Source: Telopea speciosissima (taxonomy: Eukaryota; Streptophyta; Magnoliopsida; Proteales; Proteaceae). From it: a stretch of DNA of 64,000 nt. The position numbers and the translations under genes were made by a program. The stretch's first letter is position 1; every line of letters begins with the position of its first letter. Positions 46,699 through 60,795 of this stretch are shown one piece after another. The notes beneath the pieces were generated by a model. It had not been told where the DNA came from, did not search any database, and saw only the letters and a program-made list of their open reading frames with translations. The stretch covers positions 13,203,501 to 13,267,500 of the forward strand of contig NC_057916.1 in NCBI RefSeq assembly GCF_018873765.1, read 5' to 3'.

Positions 46699-49600
46699 TT
46701 TAGATTCTGATGATTTCAAGGATCACGTGCTGACAGTGACAGATGGTTTAACCAGGATTTTGTAGATCCATATATTTACATGCTAGCTCTAGGGTAGACC
46801 TAGGCAAATCTCAAATCTTGAAGTTTGTTCCATATTTGTAACAGCTGTATGACTCTAGTTTCCATAGCATATTTCTGAATAACGCCTGTGATGAGTTAAA
46901 CATTCTTATTATGGTGATTAGTTTCCCTGACATCTTACTATTGACATTGTTTTTTATATATTTGACAATAGTTATTTATAGTTTTTGATTTTTAATACAC
47001 TGACCTAGATGCTGTACCCACAGTTATGTGAGAACCACACCCTCCCACCCACCCCCACCCCCACCCCCACCCCCACCCCCACCACATGCAAAGCACACAC
47101 ACACACCCACCCACCTCAAGCTGTGTTTGGTGTGCATTCTCAGAGTAGATTCTGGGTCTCGAGTGCATTCTGAAGCAGTAAAAAGCCTAAAACTACAGAA
47201 GAACACGAACAAAATTTCTGCACCCTTAAAATGCATTTATATTTTTCATTCAGGACTCAAGTACTTGTCAAACATAACCAGGAGTAAAATCTCTCGATTG
47301 GTGGCTATGTCTCTGTAGATCAGAATTGAAAATGTTTAATTGATCATCATCATATCTAGAGTGGACCCATTATTTTGGATTGCTAGGTTCATGTAGTCAT
47401 CAGGTTTCTGTCCGAATGGCTTCTAGAGAGTTTACTTGAAGGATTTGATGGGTCATCTGCTGAAATAAGTTCATTCCCCTTCCCGAAGAAGGATATTCTT
47501 TTATCCACGTTGTAGATGCACCATTTCCTGGAAATGCTTCCAGAGTTGGTGATGATCTCCATGGAAGTTGCTTCCAGCAATTATGTGAATGACGTGAAAT
47601 TGCTGGAATTTAGTTGAGTAGTCTGGGCTTTGGATTATTGAAGAGAGTGGCAATCCATATTATATTTGATATTGGAGGGGACCACAAGGAGGAACCACCA
47701 GTTCTTGCCAAATAACCAGCAATCAGAAATGTTTTGGACATGTAGCTTTAGAAGAAGATTGAAAGATGTGATTGAAGAGCCTGATTCTCAGAATCTAAAA
47801 GATGAAAAAGTTAGGTTTGAGAAAAGAGTTGAAGACAAGCTGAGACACTCTCAAGTCAAATAAGATAGTATTTTTAATTCTTTGACACAAAAGGATAGGC
47901 ATCTTATCTCTCCATCTTATCTCTCCGGTTGCGTCATCCACCCACCCCTCTTTTCTTTGGGATTTTTGTTTTCGGTGGAAAACTATACAAAGTATGATAT
48001 TTCAGGAACAATGCAGTGGGTTTATACACAGGGTTTTAAAGCAAGGGATCCGTATACGAATCGGGTCCAGATACCAATTCTGTTCTGGATCAGCTGGAAT
48101 TGGTTGGGAATCGGCTAGATTCCACCTGAACCTTTGAAACCATGTATGGATCTCCCGTTCCAGAACAGCAGTAATCGTTATCCGGCTTGGCCAATTTGCC
48201 CTAATTCAATTCCAATTTTTAAATCCTTGGTTTTACAGGATCATGAACCTGCTATTGTGGCCAATTTTTTCCTCTACTATTTTGATCCAGGCTGTAGGAT
48301 TACTGTCAAACCTGGTAGAAAACCAATTGAAACTGCTCAACAGTCGCCAATGTTTTAGTAAAGCTGGCCTGATAGGCCCTCAGATCAGTCGTTTGGATCG
48401 GTGAGTTCTCCTACGATGGACTGAGAACTGTCTGGCCCTTGTCCATTATAACATTATATGTGGTTGTAAGTCTTCCTCCACTATGGGAGAAAACCCACAA
48501 ATCTAAGACCATTGTTATTTTCTTTCCCTTTTAAGATGAATTTTGAAAATACTTAAGCCATCCCATGACCATCATGACCACGGTGAAAGAATACATGGCG
48601 GAAGGAAAATCGCCCTTTATTTGTGGCCTACAAATCCTTATCATGGATTTGCAAAGGTTGATGATGGTCTACATCACATGTCAACTTGGTGGAGGGACCA
48701 AGTAATGTTGGAAATGAGGTTGTGAGCAACCTCATTGGGTTGGATGGGTTTAAGAATCCTTTTTTTAGCAACGGTTGCCTTGGATTTACAAATGTTGATG
48801 TCTTGATGATGATATTTTACATCACATATCAACCGATGGGGAGATCAAATGAGTTAAAATGAAATAATGGGAACGTCATTGAGTAGAGGTTGCACTGATA
48901 TGGGAACTGGACTCTCATGATGCTTACTAGGTCTTGGGCATGAGGACCCACTCTTGTCTCTCTGAAAGCAGCTTATTCAGCTTGAGTTGTTTTTTATGGT
49001 TTGTGGAGTGTGTTGTATAATTTGGGAGCCTTGTCTTGAGGAAATCTCTCTTATCATGTTATCTCTTATCCTCCACTTTGTAGGGCCCTATAAATACTAA
49101 ATACAGAATTCCATTTTTGTTTATTGCTTTTTAATTAATTTGGATACCTAATTAGCACATTTCTTCTCTTCTCTTTTTGGCCCCCAGTTGATGGTAGGGA
49201 CACTAATTTATTACTTAATTCTCTCTTTTTTTTTTTCGCACTCCCAACCCCTCTTCTTATCACAAAAGACAAGTAAGGAATGATAAATAGTCCAAGATAT
49301 AAATGAATGAGATCGTGATTAAGAAAGACCCGACAAACAGTGTATAGCGATATTCTAGCTTAATGGGTGGTTTGTAGTATTTGCCTGATATTTTATGTTA
49401 TCTTTTGAGCAAATGATTTCATTAGATGGACAAGAAGAAGAAGAAGAAGATGATAGGTAGACAACCAAAAATAGATGGTAAGAACTCATCAGAAATTTTA
49501 CAAATCTGAACTATGATCTAATCCCCTTCCAACTCTGAAAATTTGATCCAAAAAACACTTTGGAGTATTCTGTTCAAATTTTACAGTAAAGATCAGTTTA

Positions 49601-52180
49601 TGAAAGAGATTATCTTTTATGTTATATTCATTGCTTTTTCAGGATTGAATTTATGGCTTGCTTAAGGATGAGTGTCTTAATTGGTTTGAGTGGGAATGTA
49701 TTACTTTGTGTGAGTGTTTTCTTGAAACCTTATGATCCATGCTTTCATGACATGCACATTGAAGTTCTGTTGGAGCTGGACAAAGGGAAGCATCCACTAT
49801 ATGGTGGAACGGTGCCTTTTATGGTTAAGATGGACAACCCAAGAGTGGCAAATCTAAACAGATTCACCTTAAAAAATGAAGTACAATATAGTAAGTAAAC
49901 AATAATAAAGCAAGTGGAATATCCATGACAGAGATCTATGGATTTCCTTTTCTTGTTTGTCCAACAGAATGAGCATTATTAGCACTATTAGTATATTTTA
50001 ATTAAGGTAGATAGAACACGGAATTTATCAGGGATGTGGTGGTCATTTTGTTCACCCCTATGTCTAGGCGCAAGAGTAGCGCACTAGTCCAAGTAGAATT
50101 CTCCTTTCCTTTAATTAATTTGTAAAAGAAATGGCTGTTTTGCACTATATGCCCCACTTCAACACTCAATTGACGTATCGAGCAGTCTACTTGCATATCA
50201 CTCTCTCTTTAAACTACCCTATCACAAATAATGGAAAATTGACAACCACTCTCTCTCTCTCTTTGGACCTTTAAAATTGGTGGATTAGCAAGGGGAACCA
50301 CTACTACTTAAAACTGATCCTGTCCTTATCATCCTAAAGCCAACCATCCTCTCTCTCCAAGGGAAATCAAAAGATAAGGGGGAAAAAAAAAAAAAAATCA
50401 ATTTTACTATTTTCCTTCTTTAAAGTATGTTTTATGCATCAACAGTACACGTGAGGTTGGCTGAGTAGTTCAACAATTTGATCGAGGCACGTGGAAGCTG
50501 ATCTGGTCGAACCCAGTGTTGGATGGACACTGTTTCTTCTCCATTACCTACATGCTAAGTGTTGTGGTCCAACTCACTTGTTACTTGGGGACTATTCCTT
50601 ATCGTATCATCTAGAATCTTATCTTAAACTTTTTTTAATTATTGTAGAAACCATTATTTTGCCATGTTGTGAGCTCTGTTTTGGCTGAAACTAGATTAGT
50701 AAATTGAAGGTGATGTCAAATCCATTCCTTATCGTATCATCTAGAATCTAATAATATTCCAATACTGGCTGAAACTAGGGTAGTAAATTAAAGTTAAACT
50801 TTAAAGTCTGCTTCTTGTTGATTCCTATGGTGCATCCTCTAGTCTACTGATAGAAATAAACAGAAACTATAGCTAACTAAAAGCTTCTTTGCATGCTCCA
50901 TGCACACCAAACTGGCTCCCTTTTAGAATTAGTCCCTTCCTTCCCCCCCCCCCTCCCCCCCACACCCTTTTCTTTTTTTGGGGTTTTGTGTGTAACCATG
51001 GTTGGATACATTGATGAAACTATCACAAGACGGAATTGCCCTCCTTTGTATATGTAGGGAATTGTATTTTTTATACTGTAAGGGGTAGAAATGGTATTAT
51101 ACATCATAATTAAAAGTATAATGATATCATATGCATAATTTTTTAATCTTATTTAGTTTATATCATATGGTTACAGCTGAGAATATTCCCTTTTCTTTTT
51201 GGTAAAAAGAAAGAAACACTCTATTAAACAAAGAAAAGTCATTCAAAAATGACCAAGCAAAAGCCACTACCAAGGGTTACTTTCCTCTTTCTACCAAGGT
51301 TACTACTGACTACAGGGTTTAGCTTAGACTGCCTTCAAAGCTCAAATGCACAAATATCCTAGAATAGAAAATTTTAAGGGTGCAACTTATGCAGGAATTT
51401 GATCCTCTGCTATCGCCTGCCCATGTGGTCGGCGTGCGGCCTCATACAGGTAGGGGCGAAATGATCACCCTACCCATTCCTTGAGCACTCTAAATTAACT
51501 TATGCATGAGGGACTCGACTTTTATAAAAAATGATTCACCCACTCAACTTGGTTTGGGATCTCCTTTTGCAACTCTTTGTCTTGTACTTTCAAGTCCTTA
51601 ACCTGAACCTTTTCTTTTTCTTGGTTGTAATTATGAGAACCCTGGATTAGACTCTCCGTGAACCATGTACTTGCCTTGCCTACTTGGAGAGGAAAAGTTA
51701 TATATGTTTTTGGGTCGGTGTTCTTTGTGGGTTGGGACTTGGGAGTGTAGCCTCTGTTGTGCATTGGGATCATAGAGGTGAAATTTCTATCTTTCATGGG
51801 GGCAGGATGATCATTTCAGACATTTTGTTTGAGCGTGGACCATACATTCCCGAGAGAACTTTCTTCCATATGTTTTATTTTCCATTACAGAAATTGACTT
51901 GACCTAGCTAGCTAGGGCAGCCATACACTTGATTAAGTATGAGAAACATATTGTTGGCTGTAGGGCTCTCTCTCTCTAAAATTCTCACATGTGGAAGCCA
52001 AGAGATGAGAGACAATTCAATGAGTTCAACAGATAATATTATACATTACATGAAATGAAACTTTCATGGTAAGGAAGTTAAGAGTTCACTTAGGAACTGC
52101 TAATTAAACAACTATATATGTAAATTATTATTATTCTTTTTTTTTGGGGGGGGTGGGGGGGAGGGGGACCTAATCTTGAT
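46699..52180. other. Intergenic stretch, no gene seen
   Basis: Between the convergent DAPF and MYB genes. It holds DAPF 3' UTR sequence, the CCCCCA tract, an AATCGG-type degenerate repeat (about 48030-48240), a GAA tract at 49432-49451, C-rich runs at 50943-50960 and a MITE-like GGGGCGAAATGATCA segment near 51455. ORFs at 47666-47863, 49653-49898 and 51522-51797 show no recognised domain. Confidence 0.5.
47041..47083. repeat. (CCCCCA)n tract, G-quadruplex-prone on the minus strand
   Basis: About six CCCCCA units between CCCACC ends. The complementary TGGGGG strand has more than four G runs of length five, and a short CA microsatellite follows. It lies about 340 bases past the DAPF stop codon. 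Confidence 0.85.
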
Positions 52181-53268
52181 TCAGTACTTGGAAACAAAAT
52201 GATCATTAATGATGGGCAGCCAGATCTTGATGTTTTCTTGATCATCCATCCTCCACAGTGAATCTGAACAGTAGTTCCAAGAAGGAGGAGAAGCCATTAA
52301 TGGAGTTTGTGGACATAATGAGAAACTACTACTGCACATCCCATCTTCTTCTTCTTTACGTCCCTGCTGATTATCTCCCTCATCATAAACTTGTCCTCCA
52401 GATCCACTGCTCACGTCTTCTTCCATCAGCTGGTCTATATCCTTCCATATTTCATCCATGGAGTAATAACCTTTTGCAACTTCTTCCAAATCCAAATCAC
52501 CATCAGTAGTACTATTAATATTAACACCGTTCTCATGCAAGCTTCCTTCCATCATCAGATGGCTTTCAGCCAAAGAATTAGTAACCACCGATGTAGAATC
52601 TTGTGACGTTGGTGACAAACTGTTCGAAGAAGACGATGAAGGCGGACGACATATACCTCGTTTTCTCTCTTGTGCTTTCTTCCTCATGTGCGTCCTCCAA
52701 TAGTTCTTTATCTCATTATCAGTTCGCCCCGGTAGTCTCCGAGCAATTCTGGACCATCTGCGTGTCATTAGTTAAAGCTCAAGTTAACTAGAAAAGATTG
52801 TTGGGATTTTACGCGATGTGAAGACTTATAGGTACTTCGACACCCTTAAAAACTAAAGATCGAATTATAGAAAATCAAACCTATTGCCCCATTGGGAATG
52901 AAGTTCAAGGACGAGGCGCTCTTCTTGAGGAGTCATCCTTCCACGTTTGAGGCCTGGGTGAAGGTAATTAACCCATCGTAACCTACAACTCTTTCCTGTT
53001 CTGTTCAGACCTACAACAAAACGAGAGGCAATATTTAAAGGAAGCTCCCCCCACCCCCCTCTCCAAATAAGCCTTACCTAAGCTTATTTTTTCTAAGCAT
53101 GCAGTAGAGTTAGTAGTAGTAGTACATGTTCCCCGCCACCCGCGAACCTGAAACTTTGGCTATGGAATCCCAACGACGATCACCGAATAAGCTCACGAAG
53201 CACATCAGTTGAAGGTCATCTTGCTCTGTCCACGGACCTTTTCGAGTTTCTTCAGGTGCCATTACCAT
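52181..53268 (-). CDS. R2R3-MYB transcription factor, MYB48/MYB59 type
   Basis: Exons 53268-53148, 53010-52881 and 52757-52181 (GT-AG, phases 1 and 2) give 275 aa. R2 (about residues 10-59) reads [33 protein letters not shown] and [17 protein letters not shown]3 (about 62-112) reads [30 protein letters not shown] and [20 protein letters not shown]. The LFGDRRWD and KAQERKRG stretches single out the MYB48/MYB59 group, reported in Arabidopsis to be alternatively spliced and linked to root growth and nutrient responses. The 130-bp middle exon is standard for R2R3-MYBs. The C-terminus is Ser-rich, then acidic, with [12 protein letters not shown] and [17 protein letters not shown], likely activation motifs. 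The start is the first ATG in frame (53268); ATG 53262 is possible. Nuclear DNA-binding regulator; apparently intact. Confidence 0.93.
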
Positions 53269-53449
53269 CAGTTGCCTCTCTCCGACTCCGCCGCCGCCGC
53301 CGCCCACGATCCCACTTCCTCGTCTCTATTATGTCTGCGTTGCTAGTGAACAACCGTTCCCGGCCAGGGCTGCCTCCTCCTTCGCTTCTCTCTTCCAGTT
53401 CCAATCCTCTCGATCTCACGTCCCTTCCTTGTCCCTTTATCTGTCCCAT
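53252..53449 (-). other. Possible upstream ORF overlapping the MYB start
   Basis: An ATG-started 65-codon frame runs through the predicted leader and ends at 53252, past the MYB start codon at 53268, in another frame. It is Arg/Gly-rich with no domain. If the leader includes it, it could lower translation of the MYB; the transcription start is not known. Confidence 0.3.
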
Positions 53450-53472
53450 GAAGTTTAAGCTGCCACTATCTG

Positions 53473-53480
53473 TATTTATA
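53473..53480 (-). promoter_or_regulatory. TATA box of the MYB gene
   Basis: TATAAATA on the minus strand, about 205 bases before the MYB ATG, predicting a leader of roughly 170-180 bases. Confidence 0.5.
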
Positions 53481-53529
53481 CAACCTCATGATTCTCATTG
53501 CACCATACCTATTCGTTGTTGTTAATTTA

Positions 53530-56500
53530 ATCCAGGGAAAAGTTTCTCCTAGTGGGTAGCGAGAAAAGAATCTTTAAGCTAGCGGATTAAGAAAGGGCAT
53601 AGCAGTGCACGATCAACAAAATTTTGATCCAGCTAAACATTCAATTGGCAGATATTCGAGTATCTGTCTAGAGATTCCTTTTCCAAGCTGACCTCTTAAG
53701 AACCTTCCCCTATTAATTAGATTATCCTTATAAGATGGCAATTATTATATAATTATTATAATGACTTTAGTCTCCACTGTTTATACGTTGTGCGTATTAG
53801 GACCATCTTGTGATGACCACCATCTTTTGTATTTAGTTTTCGTTATAACCCTACTATAGCTCTTCTATATATGATACCATCAGTACATGTTAATGACGTG
53901 GGCATCAATTACCTAAGAGGGGTGTGGACCTCACCCGGGCATGTAGAGTATTCAGGCAGGGTGGAATGGTCATTGCGCCTCCTATATATTAGGGGTACTA
54001 GAGAACTGAGCCGGGCAGAAAACTGGGGGGATAAAGATCCCCATGTATGGTATCATTTAGAATTCTCATATGACTCATGATGAACGTACAGCATATGCAA
54101 GGTAATCCATAAAGATGAAAGTTACTGAACAAAAAATTTGCCTCATAATTGACATGGTTTTCATCTACTTATAAATCAGTTCAGTTTCAAATTGTTCGTG
54201 TATAAACTCTGTGGAAAAGAAAAAGAAAAAACAATTTCTGTAAATTTTTCTACAATCCTAGTTTTGGGTATGATTTCTAGATTAATCTTTGCCATAGAAA
54301 AAAAAAAAGGGGGGGGGGTTTCTTAGTGACATCCCTTAAGGTGTCAAATAATTTGTAATTTTACATTTTTGGTTCTTTTATCATGACACAATTTTCTCCA
54401 ATGAGGGTAATAGTGCCAATTTCACATGTGTACTAGAAAAATAGGAATGGAATAATGACACATTTTGATAATGGCATAATGAAATGTTGCTTTCAAAATT
54501 TTTTTGAAAACTTATATATCCTTATCTTAAACAACTTTTAAGAATAAGACATATAAGGGACAATTAAAAAAAGCTGTCAAATTCTAAATGCACCTATAGA
54601 TATGTCATTTAGACACTTCCAAAAAAAAATATTATGAGAAAAAGATGTGCATGAGTTTGTGGTGTACGTGCCCTCTCATAGATTCTCTGTAAGTGGGTTC
54701 TCTTTTGGCAAATCGAAACTTCCCTTTGTCCTTGTAGACTATATATGATGTTAATACAAAGGGAGTAACGTGTCAATCTCTCTCCCAAAAAGTACTATAC
54801 ATGGAGATTGTTGATTGTTAAGACTTCACTAAGCTTCTTTTTTTTTTTCAAAGAATGAAGTAGAACAAAATCTTTTGTTTTATCCACAAAATTGATGCAT
54901 GATATCTATCCAAATGCACTTTGAAATCTCTTTTCTAAAAGAAAAAAAAAATAATTTCTTTTTTGTTTTACATGAAAGCAAACAGGACTTTACACATATG
55001 CATGTATACATGAGAAAATAACTTGAAGAATCATTTTGACACTTAGCATGTCCTTTGTTTTTTTTTTTATTTATTTTTGCACACACCAATCCCAAAAGGT
55101 TAATCGACTTTTAGGACCATGGAATGGCCAATATACACAATATGCACACATCCGATGTGGGACTAAACCACGCACTCAGCGCACACAGTGCAACTCTTTT
55201 TATTTTATTTTTATGAAAGTGTAATCACACAAACCACACATCAATCCCAAAAAACTAAGCATGTTCTTATTGATCACAACAGACAGTAAAGATCTCTTGT
55301 TTATTTGATGAATATCCCAATAACAAAGTGAGATGTCTGCATGAGACATTAGATGGAAGCCATCTTGTGTTAGCTTAGAAGATTAATTATATTTTAATTT
55401 TTCCTTTTTTTCCATTTTTCTTCTAAATGAATAAGTAGTAGAGCTAGCTTCCTCTTTGAACATCTTGTTCTTCCATGGGCCTGGTTAACTTTTTAATCTG
55501 CGAATAGTTGACCTTATTAGGTTTAACCCATTCATCAATGTTTCAATCCCATCTGATTTGCCATCTGGTAATAAATAAGGGCTGAACAGCACAGGTCAGG
55601 AGACCCTTTGTTAGGTACTTGATTGATACGTCAAAAGCTTTAAAATTGATGGAATGCATTAAATCAACTCATTTAACCTATTTCATATTAGGTTGGCCTA
55701 ATGTAACGCTCATACACTACAATGGACTCCACTATGCACATAACACCCTTATTAAGAAGAAATAAGGGTAACATCGTAGATTAAGCAATCAACGACTCAC
55801 AAAACTGCAAGAAGCCGCCAATAGTGGGCCAGTATTAGGAGCAACCATAAGTGGCAAAAGACTGTGGAGTGAATGGTTCCACATTACTTGTCTCTATTTT
55901 CTAGAACTATTAAAACCTTAAAGTTGAAAGATGATTAAAGCTAGAGAAGGAAGAAGAAGATTCTAAGGCCTCTGAGTAAGTTAATGGAATGTCGGTTGGA
56001 TGTTTCTTCATTTTCATTTTCTTGTTGGAGGAAACAATAGCAATAGTGTCCCCTGACTTCAGCAAAAGGCCAAAGATACATCAATTAAAATAGGAATCCG
56101 AAAGGAAAAGAGAGAGGGAAAAAGGGGTGCATCTTGTTGTATCAAAGCAGTGAACTGAGAAAAATAATTTTTAAAATAACTTAAATGTGATTTATCATTA
56201 TATCATTTTCAAGATTGTTATTGTTTTTATATATTTTTAAAGTACACATGTAAAACGAAAAGATGTTCTCCTTATTGAAAGTAGAAATGTAAGAGCAAAA
56301 AGTAAGCTTACAAAATATTTTTCTCTTGCCAATTTTGATTATAACAAGATTTTATCAAAAGAAAAAGAAAAGTAATGAGCATATGAGTCTCAATAAAGAA
56401 GCCCATAAAAAAAAGATATGAAAAATGAAGGACTGAGTTTTTCTTAAACCACAGTGAATGGGAATCCATTTCTCGTAGGAGTTTCATATTTGTTGCGGTG

Positions 56501-59500
56501 AAATCCGAGCTGATGTCCTCTTGGCTGACCTGTTCTGCACAAGAGAATAACACAAGACAAAGGAGTGTCGGCCTGGACTGGTTAGAATGCTTCGATGCCT
56601 AAATCAGATCTTTGCAATAGATAAAACTCAAATCCAAAGAATAGGAAGTGAGAGACCCTTTAACCTGGGCGTTGCTATTTATAGGGTTGAGATGGTAGAT
56701 TGGTATGTGATCTTCCGAATCAGAGATGGTAGGGAGTGTCCCACATAAGAGTAGTTGTCACCTCTGGAATGAGACACTTGTCGGGTTGGGAGTCGCAAGG
56801 AAAGTGTGACCTTAAACTGGCTCGGGCCTTGGTAAGGTTAGCTTACCATACTAGTTTGATTGTTATTCGCCCAAGCGTTAGGATTTGTCCGACGTGTTAG
56901 ACAAGTGTGTAACAATGGGTCATATGTTGACTGGTAGAAAAGGTGAGTTGTCTGAGTGAGTTGAGTCAACACCTCAGCTCGGTTTCCTGGTCAAATGAGG
57001 AATCGTTCTGGTACAATCAGATTAGATTAACACTCAAGTCTTGACTCGACCGGTTGAATTTAGACTTGGTTTGGTTCACCTAAGATTTATATGGTTCAAT
57101 CTTGGTCAGGCAATCGGTTCACCCGTTCTTTTATCCCTGTCATCCAGCCACGTATCACTTAGAGATTGGTTGAACACAATAAGGTCTGTCAATATGAGAG
57201 CGGACGAAAGATATCGATAGAATATTTTGGGAAACATATTAAAACCCTATAAGGGTTTGTTGTGAACCCTAGAATGATTTGGTGAAGGAAAACTTTCTTC
57301 AAAAACAAAAAATTATTTTACTGAAAATATGATTATTGGGCTGTAAGACTAACTGAGGCTCACAAATTTCGTGAGGTTAGCATTCCTATATATTAAATGG
57401 CCATGCGAGAATTCTGGTCCACCAATGATTCTGCAATCCTTAAGTGCTTAAAAATCCAAAATTCCAAACCAATGAGCATGTGAGCCAATTGACAATAAAA
57501 GAGAACAATATATCCATCCAGCATTTACTAATTATCTTGAACATACTAATTAATAACCTCATTATTAACATTATCATTGACTATAGTTAAAAGAACAGTT
57601 TAAATATAGATTTAGGGTTTGCACGGGTACTAATTATTATATTAATCCAGAGAGAGCAGACACTTCGAAGTGGGGAATGGTGTCATCTCCTTCGACTGCT
57701 CCTACCGTGATGCTGATTTTAGCACTATATACATCACTGTACTGGCTACCTAAAACAGATAATATATTAACTAAAAAACAAAGCTTAATAGGAAAGGAAG
57801 ATTGAGGAGAGGAAGGTGGGTTTTCATTTGCTTTTGTGGGGAGACCTTGAAAATAGCTTCTCTCTCTCTCCCTCTCTGTGACCTGGATACCACCAATATT
57901 TTGTGGCCTCCCCACTAGAAAACCTTTTTTTTCTCTCTCTCTCTCTCTCCTGTTCCTCTGGACATACAAACACACAGAAAAAAACTTAAAATATTACCTT
58001 CAAATTGTTTAATATATCATTAGATCCTCAATACTGTAGATGTTGAATAGTTTGAGGCTTTGCACTATTAATTAGTTGGTGAGCATTGGGGTGAAAGGTC
58101 AAAAGAGTGAGGGGAAGGGGGAGGGGGAATGGGGGATGTCTCACACAATACTAGCTACGTCCCTCTCTGCCCTGCCTTTCCTTAGAGAGACCCCCCATGA
58201 TGATGATGATTTGAGTTGGTGGAGACAACCATAAAAGGCATTCCATGCATTAGATATTGCCTTAAATGGGTTCAGATTGCAAATAATGGAAAGGGTTGAT
58301 TCTCTAGCTTCTCTGATGGATCTTTTTTTTTTTTTGGGGGGGTTGAAACGGCAAGCAATGAGAGACTAATTAAGGATTGAGAGAGGTAGGCCAATCAAAG
58401 AATTAATATAAAGGTTGAAAGACTATAGGACACCGACACTCTTAAAGTACAAGAGTAGTAAGTACACGGTTCATGAATCATGATCATTGTGTGTGTCTAG
58501 TGTCTACGTCAGTGTTGGAAAGATTTTTAGAAAGAGTTTCCACTATGGGAGATAGATCAACTAATGTGATCATTTGTGTCGATGAATACTATTTCCGATA
58601 TACTCAAAATGCAAAGTTGGGGGGACTGAAACAACAATTAGATGTCAAAATGCAGTATGGTTACAACAGGTTGTCTTTCACAATGATGCTCTTTCTTTCT
58701 CTTTCTCTTGTTATTGGTGAAGTCTAATCTCAATTCTAATTCAAAAAGTACTGTAGTGATTCTTCGACGGGTCGTTTTGCTTTCGAAACATGTGAGAAAG
58801 GCCAAAAAGTGCATACATCAACATCATAGGTGTTGATTCCTGAAGAGCTTTTTGAGAGCTTCGATTTGATATGTATTTCACCCTATGTTGGTTTGGATAG
58901 AACTAGATGGGTTTTTGGGGGTACTTTTGTACTTTCTAAAGTTAGGGGTTTTCGATCCTATATATTGTTGTTATCTCTTTGAGAGATGTGAGAGAGAGGT
59001 TTGGTATTTGTTTCACAGAAATAGTGAATTTGTTCTATCGCTTTGCCGTGGATGTAGCCATCTTTCTTGAGGTGAACCTGCAATATCGCCATTTTGCTGC
59101 GTTGTTTTTCTAACGTCTCTCTCTCTCTCTCTCTAGTGTAAAAACTCAATCGTGAGTAGATAAGGCATTTGAGTTATGTGGTTGATATATGTGATACCTC
59201 TATTTAGTTGGGTGATTATGTCTTCTTTATATTTTTTATTTTTTGAAGAATAGAGTGGTTAATTATATATATCTGAACCAACTTATAAGTGGTGGACACT
59301 AAGCACAAATATGAATATAATGTGTCTTTAATTTTGTGCATTCATTAAAAGTGGATTGTAAGGTTGTCATTATGTCTACAACTGCATTCCTTAAATTGAA
59401 GAAGTTAGCATTATTTCAAGTTGATGTAGGAGCATTAGCATTTTAGTAATTTCTATCATTGTTTAGGGTTTTGTGTATCTTTTGGTAAATGCAAATTTTC

Positions 59501-60095
59501 ATGAATTTTCACATACCTGTCTATATAATTTTATCCAGAGTCTTAATATTTGCCAGTTACTTAGATCGATATGAAATTTTATGGTCATTTTGCCTGCATC
59601 ACGATTGATTCATGTGATAAGTTTGAGTGCAAAAGCAATTCTCCACACGGCAAAATCAATTGCTAATCTTGATCAACATTTGCAATGCTAATGATAAAAT
59701 TCAATACATAATGAATATTGAATATTGAGTTTTAACTTTGAAACTTTGATAGGAAGCAATGAATTGAATAATATACCTTAAGACTAATGCCCAAAAATAG
59801 AAATTCCTAATAAATAGGTAAAATAAAATAAAAATATCAAAACACGAACACCCAAATCAATCTGGAAAATCATGAAAAATTACAATCACATAATTAGGGA
59901 AAAATTATATTCACTTGGTAATTACAACACTAGGTTAATAAATCAAATCAAGTGAAACAAAATGCAAATAAAATTAGACTCAACTAGCTTAAAATCCCTC
60001 AAAAATATGTCAAGAGTGTATTCTTGAGCTCAGGATGTGTGGCCTCTAAATTACAAAAGTTCAAATGTTTGGATGGTTATAGTTCCGGGTGTAAG
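53530..60095. other. Intergenic stretch, no gene seen
   Basis: AT-rich, with poly-A/G runs (54299-54318), CT tracts (57858-57890, 57932-57948, 59115-59135) and short ORFs without domains. 56470-56760 looks like a minus-strand LTR remnant (separate entry). No RNA gene recognised. Confidence 0.5.
56470..56760 (-). repeat. LTR-like fossil fragment
   Basis: The minus strand shows CCCTATAAATAGCAACGCCC, then GAGACTCTCACTTCC-like leader sequence, a TTAGGCATCGAAGC segment, CTTGTGTTATTCTCTTGTGC, and CAGCTCGGATTTCACCGCAAC. This order is typical of the 3' half of plant Ty3-type LTRs. Partial and without coding sequence. Confidence 0.4.
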
Positions 60096-60099
60096 TTTG

Positions 60100-60215
60100 G
60101 CCTGATGAACCCAAGCCCGCTCTGAACCCGGATAAGGCCTGGGTTGAACTCGGGTTGGAATCTGTAGACTCGAAGCTGGGCCTGGCTGGCCTGGCCCAAC
60201 CTGATCCTGTATTTT
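60100..60215. repeat. GGCCTGG-type dispersed repeat
   Basis: AAGCCCGCTCTGAACCCGG, CCTGGGTTGAACTCGGGTTG and GGCCTGGCTGGCCTGGCCC resemble the hAT-like subterminal segments at 10.5-11.5 kb and 20.5-21.1 kb. The minus-strand ORF over it is spurious. Confidence 0.4.
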
Positions 60216-60795
60216 AAAGGTTTTCTCTACTTCACTCACACTCTCGATCACCACGGTTAGTCGCTTACCTTGCCATTACTCTCTCTCTCTCTCTCTCTCT
60301 CCTTCCTTACTAAAAACTTGGACTGAATCACCAACTGGTCTAACTCTATAGGCCATTGCTGGTTGATATTTGAGTGGGTTTAATTAGAAAAGCAAGATCT
60401 ATCTATTGAAAAAATTTAAACAAGAGAACATCCAGAAGGCGGCAGGGGAGAAGAGAAACTACTGAAGAGAAAGCACAAATTGTTCACCTCATTTGGTTTT
60501 TACTGTTTAGTTTCTTAAACCCTCCAAGTTTCTAAGTTCTATCTAGTGATTCGATGGTTAGAAACGTGCAAAGCAGAGAATCAAAAAATAAAAATTGAAA
60601 TTGATGGAGATTGGAGACTACCCGATTCTAAGTTTTTAAACCTTGGAATGAATAGAACTTATAGAAGGATTGACATAGTTAAGACAACTTAGGGTTAGAT
60701 TGAGGTTTAAAAAAAATCCGGCCCAACCCAATCCTATTTCACCCCTACCCCTAGTTATAGTTTTAAACTTTATAAGTTAGTCAACATGTACTTGG

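Noticed and set aside
57637-57975. 112-codon minus-strand ORF with candidate splice sites
   Set aside because: Half of it reads CT/GA tracts and the C-terminal part matches no family I know; too weak to list as a gene.
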